DNA of 15,739 nucleotides from contig WQUT01000012.1 of the NCBI GenBank assembly GCA_009781955.1, positions 1 through 15,739 of the forward strand, in the 5' to 3' direction. Origin of the DNA: Pseudomonadota bacterium (lineage in GTDB: Bacteria; Pseudomonadota; Alphaproteobacteria; Rs-D84). Positions 13,532 through 15,739 of this stretch are shown here, piece after piece. A program made the translations under genes and the position numbers. The stretch's first letter is position 1. Each line of letters begins with the position of its first letter. The notes beneath the pieces are model-generated. The model worked only from the letters and a program-made list of their open reading frames with translations, had not been told where the DNA came from and searched no databases.

Positions 13532-14116
13532 ATGTCTCTTATTCCAATGGTTATAGAAGAAAGCGGACGCGGCGAGCGCAGCTTTGACATATATTCCCGC
13601 CTGTTGCGCGACCGCATCGTCATGCTGCGCGGCGATATAGAGCCGGAAATGGCGAACGTTGTCATCGCCCAGCTGCTGTTCTTGGAATCCGAAAATCCGA
13701 ATGCGGATATCCAGCTTTACATCCAATCGCCCGGCGGCGATGTTGACGCCGGCCGCGCGATTCTGGACACCATGCAATATATAAAGCCCCATGTTTCCAC
13801 AATCGGCATCGGCATGGTCGCCAGCATGGGATCGGTATTGCTGGCCGCCGGCGAGAAAGGAAAAAGATTCGCCCTGCCCCATTCGCGCGTAATGATACAC
13901 CAGCCACACGGCGGAACCCAGGGCCAGGTTACGGATATAGAAATCCAGGTCGCGGAATTCGCCAAGATGAAAAAGGAATCCGCGCGCATGCTGGCGGAAT
14001 TTACCGGCAAGACCGAAAAGCAGCTGCATGACGCGATGGAGCGCGACAATTGGATGAGCGCGACCGAGGCGAAGGATTTCGGCTTGATTGACGAAGTTTT
14101 GGCTCGTAAGGCGTAA
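13532..14116 (+). CDS. clpP: ATP-dependent Clp protease proteolytic subunit
   Basis: I start at ATG 13532 (194 residues), with AAAAGGA seven bases upstream; an in-frame TTG 21 bases earlier lies ahead of that site. ClpP is the cytosolic serine peptidase that forms two stacked heptamers and degrades proteins unfolded by ClpX or ClpA. The catalytic triad is S98 (in GMVASMGSVLLAAG), H123 (MIHQPHGG) and D172 (ERDNWMSA). Conserved QSPGGDVDAGRAILDTM and the C-terminal EAKDFGLIDEVL are present, and the length is typical. The last codons and stop lie in the left arm of an inverted repeat, so the C-terminal RKA may be partly repeat-derived. clpX normally follows directly; here a four-helix-bundle gene intervenes. 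Confidence 0.96.
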   Translation: MSLIPMVIEESGRGERSFDIYSRLLRDRIVMLRGDIEPEMANVVIAQLLFLESENPNADIQLYIQSPGGDVDAGRAILDTMQYIKPHVSTIGIGMVASMGSVLLAAGEKGKRFALPHSRVMIHQPHGGTQGQVTDIEIQVAEFAKMKKESARMLAEFTGKTEKQLHDAMERDNWMSATEAKDFGLIDEVLARKA

Positions 14117-14550
14117 AGCGTGAGGCGTAAGGCGAGAGGAGCGCGATATGACGGTAATGGAAGATTTGGATGTTTATAAATTAGCATACCCGCTAGTACT
14201 TAAAGTATATAAGGTTACCGCAACATATCCTGATAATGAAAAATTTGGGTTAGTTTCACAAATGCGGCGCGCAGCCGTATCAATAGTTTCCAATTTATCA
14301 GAAGGTGGTGCAAGAATAACCGATGGAGAACAAAGACAGTTTATTGGTAATGCCCGCGGTTCCCTTGTTGAATTACGGGCACAAGTACGAATATCGGAAG
14401 ATATAGGTTTTATTTCTGAAAACGACTCAACCGATATTCTGAATGATATTGAAAGAATAAAAATGATGATGAACGGGCTGTTAAAAACAATAAAATAGGG
14501 AGAGGAAGTGTGCCGTTTTGCGCCTTACGCCTTACGTCTCACGCCTTACG
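14105..14550. mobile_element. Inverted-repeat cassette with four-helix-bundle gene, in clpP-clpX
   Basis: Arms at 14105-14134 and 14521-14550 match as inverted repeats at 26 of 30 positions and are built from CGTAAGG-type heptamers (CGTAAGG, CGTAAAG, CGTGAGG). The left arm covers the clpP stop codon. The right arm ends five bases before the clpX ATG. The only gene between them is the AT-rich four-helix-bundle ORF, with AGAGGA sequences just inside both arms. No transposase is present. Calling it mobile is an inference from the split of a normally adjacent gene pair, the composition shift and the symmetrical arms. Confidence 0.6.
14148..14498 (+). CDS. Four-helix-bundle protein, 23S rRNA-IVS (S23) family
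   Basis: A 116-residue protein matching the S23/intervening-sequence protein family: EDLDVYKLAYPLVLKVYKVT, then YP-NEKFGLVSQMRRAAVSI (28-46), SNLSEGGAR (48-56), then GSLVELRAQV and a last helix. Members form four-helix bundles that assemble as pentamers. They are found inside intervening sequences of some 23S rRNAs and as free-standing genes, and the Avd accessory protein of diversity-generating retroelements is related. The precise job of free-standing copies is unknown. AGAGGAG lies six bases before the ATG. The gene is clearly AT-richer than clpP and clpX and is enclosed by inverted heptamer repeats, suggesting arrival as a unit. There is no 23S rRNA or reverse transcriptase in the window. 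Confidence 0.88.
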   Translation: MTVMEDLDVYKLAYPLVLKVYKVTATYPDNEKFGLVSQMRRAAVSIVSNLSEGGARITDGEQRQFIGNARGSLVELRAQVRISEDIGFISENDSTDILNDIERIKMMMNGLLKTIK

Positions 14551-14555
14551 ATATC

Positions 14556-15739
14556 ATGTCCGATAAAGATAAAACAAACAATTCCAACGACTCTGCGCCG
14601 ACGGTGGCGCAGCAGATATGCAGCTTTTGCGGCAAGTCTGTGAACGAGGTCAAACGCCTGGTTTCCGGCCAAAACGTATGCATTTGCGACGAATGCATAA
14701 AGCTGTGCAACGACATAATGGCGGATGACGAGCGGCACAAAATCACCAGCAATGCCGCCGATTTGCCGACCCCGTCCAAAATATACAAAATCCTGGATGA
14801 ATATATTATCGGCCAGGATGAGGCAAAGCGCACATTGGCGGTCGCCGTATACAATCACTATAAACGCGCCAGCGCCGGGTTGCGCAGCAGCGTGGAAATT
14901 CAAAAATCAAATATCTTGATGATCGGGCCGACCGGAACCGGGAAAACATTATTCGCGCAAACTCTCGCGCGCATACTGAACGTTCCGTTCGCGATTGCAG
15001 ACGCGACAACCCTGACAGAGGCGGGATACGTCGGCGAAGACGTTGAAAGCGTCCTGGCGCGTCTGGTCCAAAACGCGAATTTTGATTTGGAGCGCGCGCA
15101 GAAAGGAATCGTTTACATTGACGAGATTGATAAAATCGCGCGCAAATCCGAAAATCCGTCGCTGACGCGCGATGTGTCCGGCGAAGGCGTGCAGCAGGCT
15201 TTGCTGAAATTGATAGAGGGCACTGTCGCCAACGTATCGCCCGGCGCGGGGCGAAAGCATCCGCAAGAGGCGACGATGCAAATCAATACCGCGGGAATTT
15301 TGTTTATCTGCGGCGGGGCGTTTGACGGACTGCAAAAAATCATCGCGAACAGAATCAACGAACGCGCGGGTATCGGCTTTGGTGCGCGGGTCGCGTCCAA
15401 ACAAGACCGTTTGGAGAAAACGGCCCTGTCCGATGTTCAGCCGACGGATCTGGTGAAATTCGGAATCATTCCGGAATTGACGGGACGGTTGCCCATCATC
15501 ACAACCCTGAGCGAGCTGGATGCGGACGCCCTGGTTCAAATCTTGACCAAGCCGAAAAACGCGATTGTAAAACAGTACCAGGCGATGTTTGAGATGGAGG
15601 GGATAAAGCTGAACCTGACCCCCGACGCTCTCTCCGCGATTGCGGAACGGGCGTTGGCCCGCAAAACAGGCGCGCGCGGATTGCGCTCTATCCTGGAAAA
15701 AATATTGCTGCAACCGATGTTTGACGCGCCGGATAAACC
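14556..15739 (+). CDS. clpX: ATP-dependent Clp protease ATP-binding subunit ClpX, 3' end missing
   Basis: The first 394 codons are present and the frame is open to the window edge; roughly 30 C-terminal residues are missing. ClpX is the AAA+ hexamer that recognises, unfolds and feeds substrates into ClpP. Visible: a zinc-binding domain with C22, C25, C44 and C47; Walker A GPTGTGKT (124-131); pore-1 loop GYVG (157-160); Walker B VYIDE with D189 and E190; RKH loop (233-235); the ClpP-docking IGF loop (273-275); arginine R311 in TGRLP; and sensor 2 GARGLR (372-377). The IGF loop implies a working ClpXP pair. The ATG is five bases after the right arm of the inverted-repeat cassette, and no Shine-Dalgarno sequence precedes it. 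Confidence 0.96.
   Translation, partial: MSDKDKTNNSNDSAPTVAQQICSFCGKSVNEVKRLVSGQNVCICDECIKLCNDIMADDERHKITSNAADLPTPSKIYKILDEYIIGQDEAKRTLAVAVYNHYKRASAGLRSSVEIQKSNILMIGPTGTGKTLFAQTLARILNVPFAIADATTLTEAGYVGEDVESVLARLVQNANFDLERAQKGIVYIDEIDKIARKSENPSLTRDVSGEGVQQALLKLIEGTVANVSPGAGRKHPQEATMQINTAGILFICGGAFDGLQKIIANRINERAGIGFGARVASKQDRLEKTALSDVQPTDLVKFGIIPELTGRLPIITTLSELDADALVQILTKPKNAIVKQYQAMFEMEGIKLNLTPDALSAIAERALARKTGARGLRSILEKILLQPMFDAPDK

Noticed and set aside
14105..14550. Part of a split 23S rRNA, given the S23-like gene
   Set aside because: The flanks are clpP and clpX, with no rRNA sequence on either side; only the protein family recalls rRNA intervening sequences.

Overview
The window most resembles a chromosome segment of an alphaproteobacterium. 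The evidence is a CcrM-type adenine methyltransferase with its C-terminal RAMA-like domain, a bS21 N-terminus of alphaproteobacterial type, and standalone nrdR, slt, rnhB, ftsY, clpP and clpX genes of Gram-negative type. Housekeeping genes are fairly GC-rich; several accessory genes are visibly AT-richer. Species cannot be named from the sequence. In-frame palindromic insertions inside protein genes recall the Rickettsia palindromic elements, but the base composition is not that of Rickettsia.

Layout. 1-72 (-): 5' end of rpsU. 73-347: divergent promoters around a cloverleaf-shaped palindromic repeat. 348-2141 (+): MsbA-type ABC exporter. 2183-4630 (+): an 815-residue protein of unknown function with basic, AT-hook-like helical repeats. 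4647-5744 (-): CcrM-type methyltransferase. 5745-6209: gene-free region of three inverted-repeat structures and a terminator-like hairpin. 6210-10905 (+): nrdR, a five-hairpin element, slt, rnhB and pgk. 10927-12147 (-): two AT-rich genes of unknown function with a strong promoter. 12264-15739 (+): ftsY, clpP, a four-helix-bundle (S23/IVP-like) gene, and clpX cut by the window edge.

The most striking feature is the density of palindromic DNA. Class 1 consists of GC-rich nested hairpins. These lie between genes (160-300, 6718-6906, 9616-9648) and inside reading frames: two in rnhB and two in ftsY. All four in-gene copies keep the frame. One separates two catalytic carboxylates of RNase HII, and two bracket the G1 loop of FtsY. 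Class 2 consists of inverted repeats whose arms are built of 7- or 8-nt units, each copy with its own unit sequence. They lie against the start codons of ccrM, rnhB and clpX, where no Shine-Dalgarno sequence is visible. The clpP-clpX copy encloses the four-helix-bundle gene, so it looks like a gene-bearing version of an otherwise empty element. This is the best candidate for an undescribed system here.

Functionally the window combines envelope work (MsbA-like export, lytic transglycosylase), DNA and nucleotide control (CcrM, NrdR, RNase HII), glycolysis (Pgk), membrane targeting (FtsY) and proteolysis (ClpXP). clpP has a candidate heat-shock (RpoH-type) promoter.
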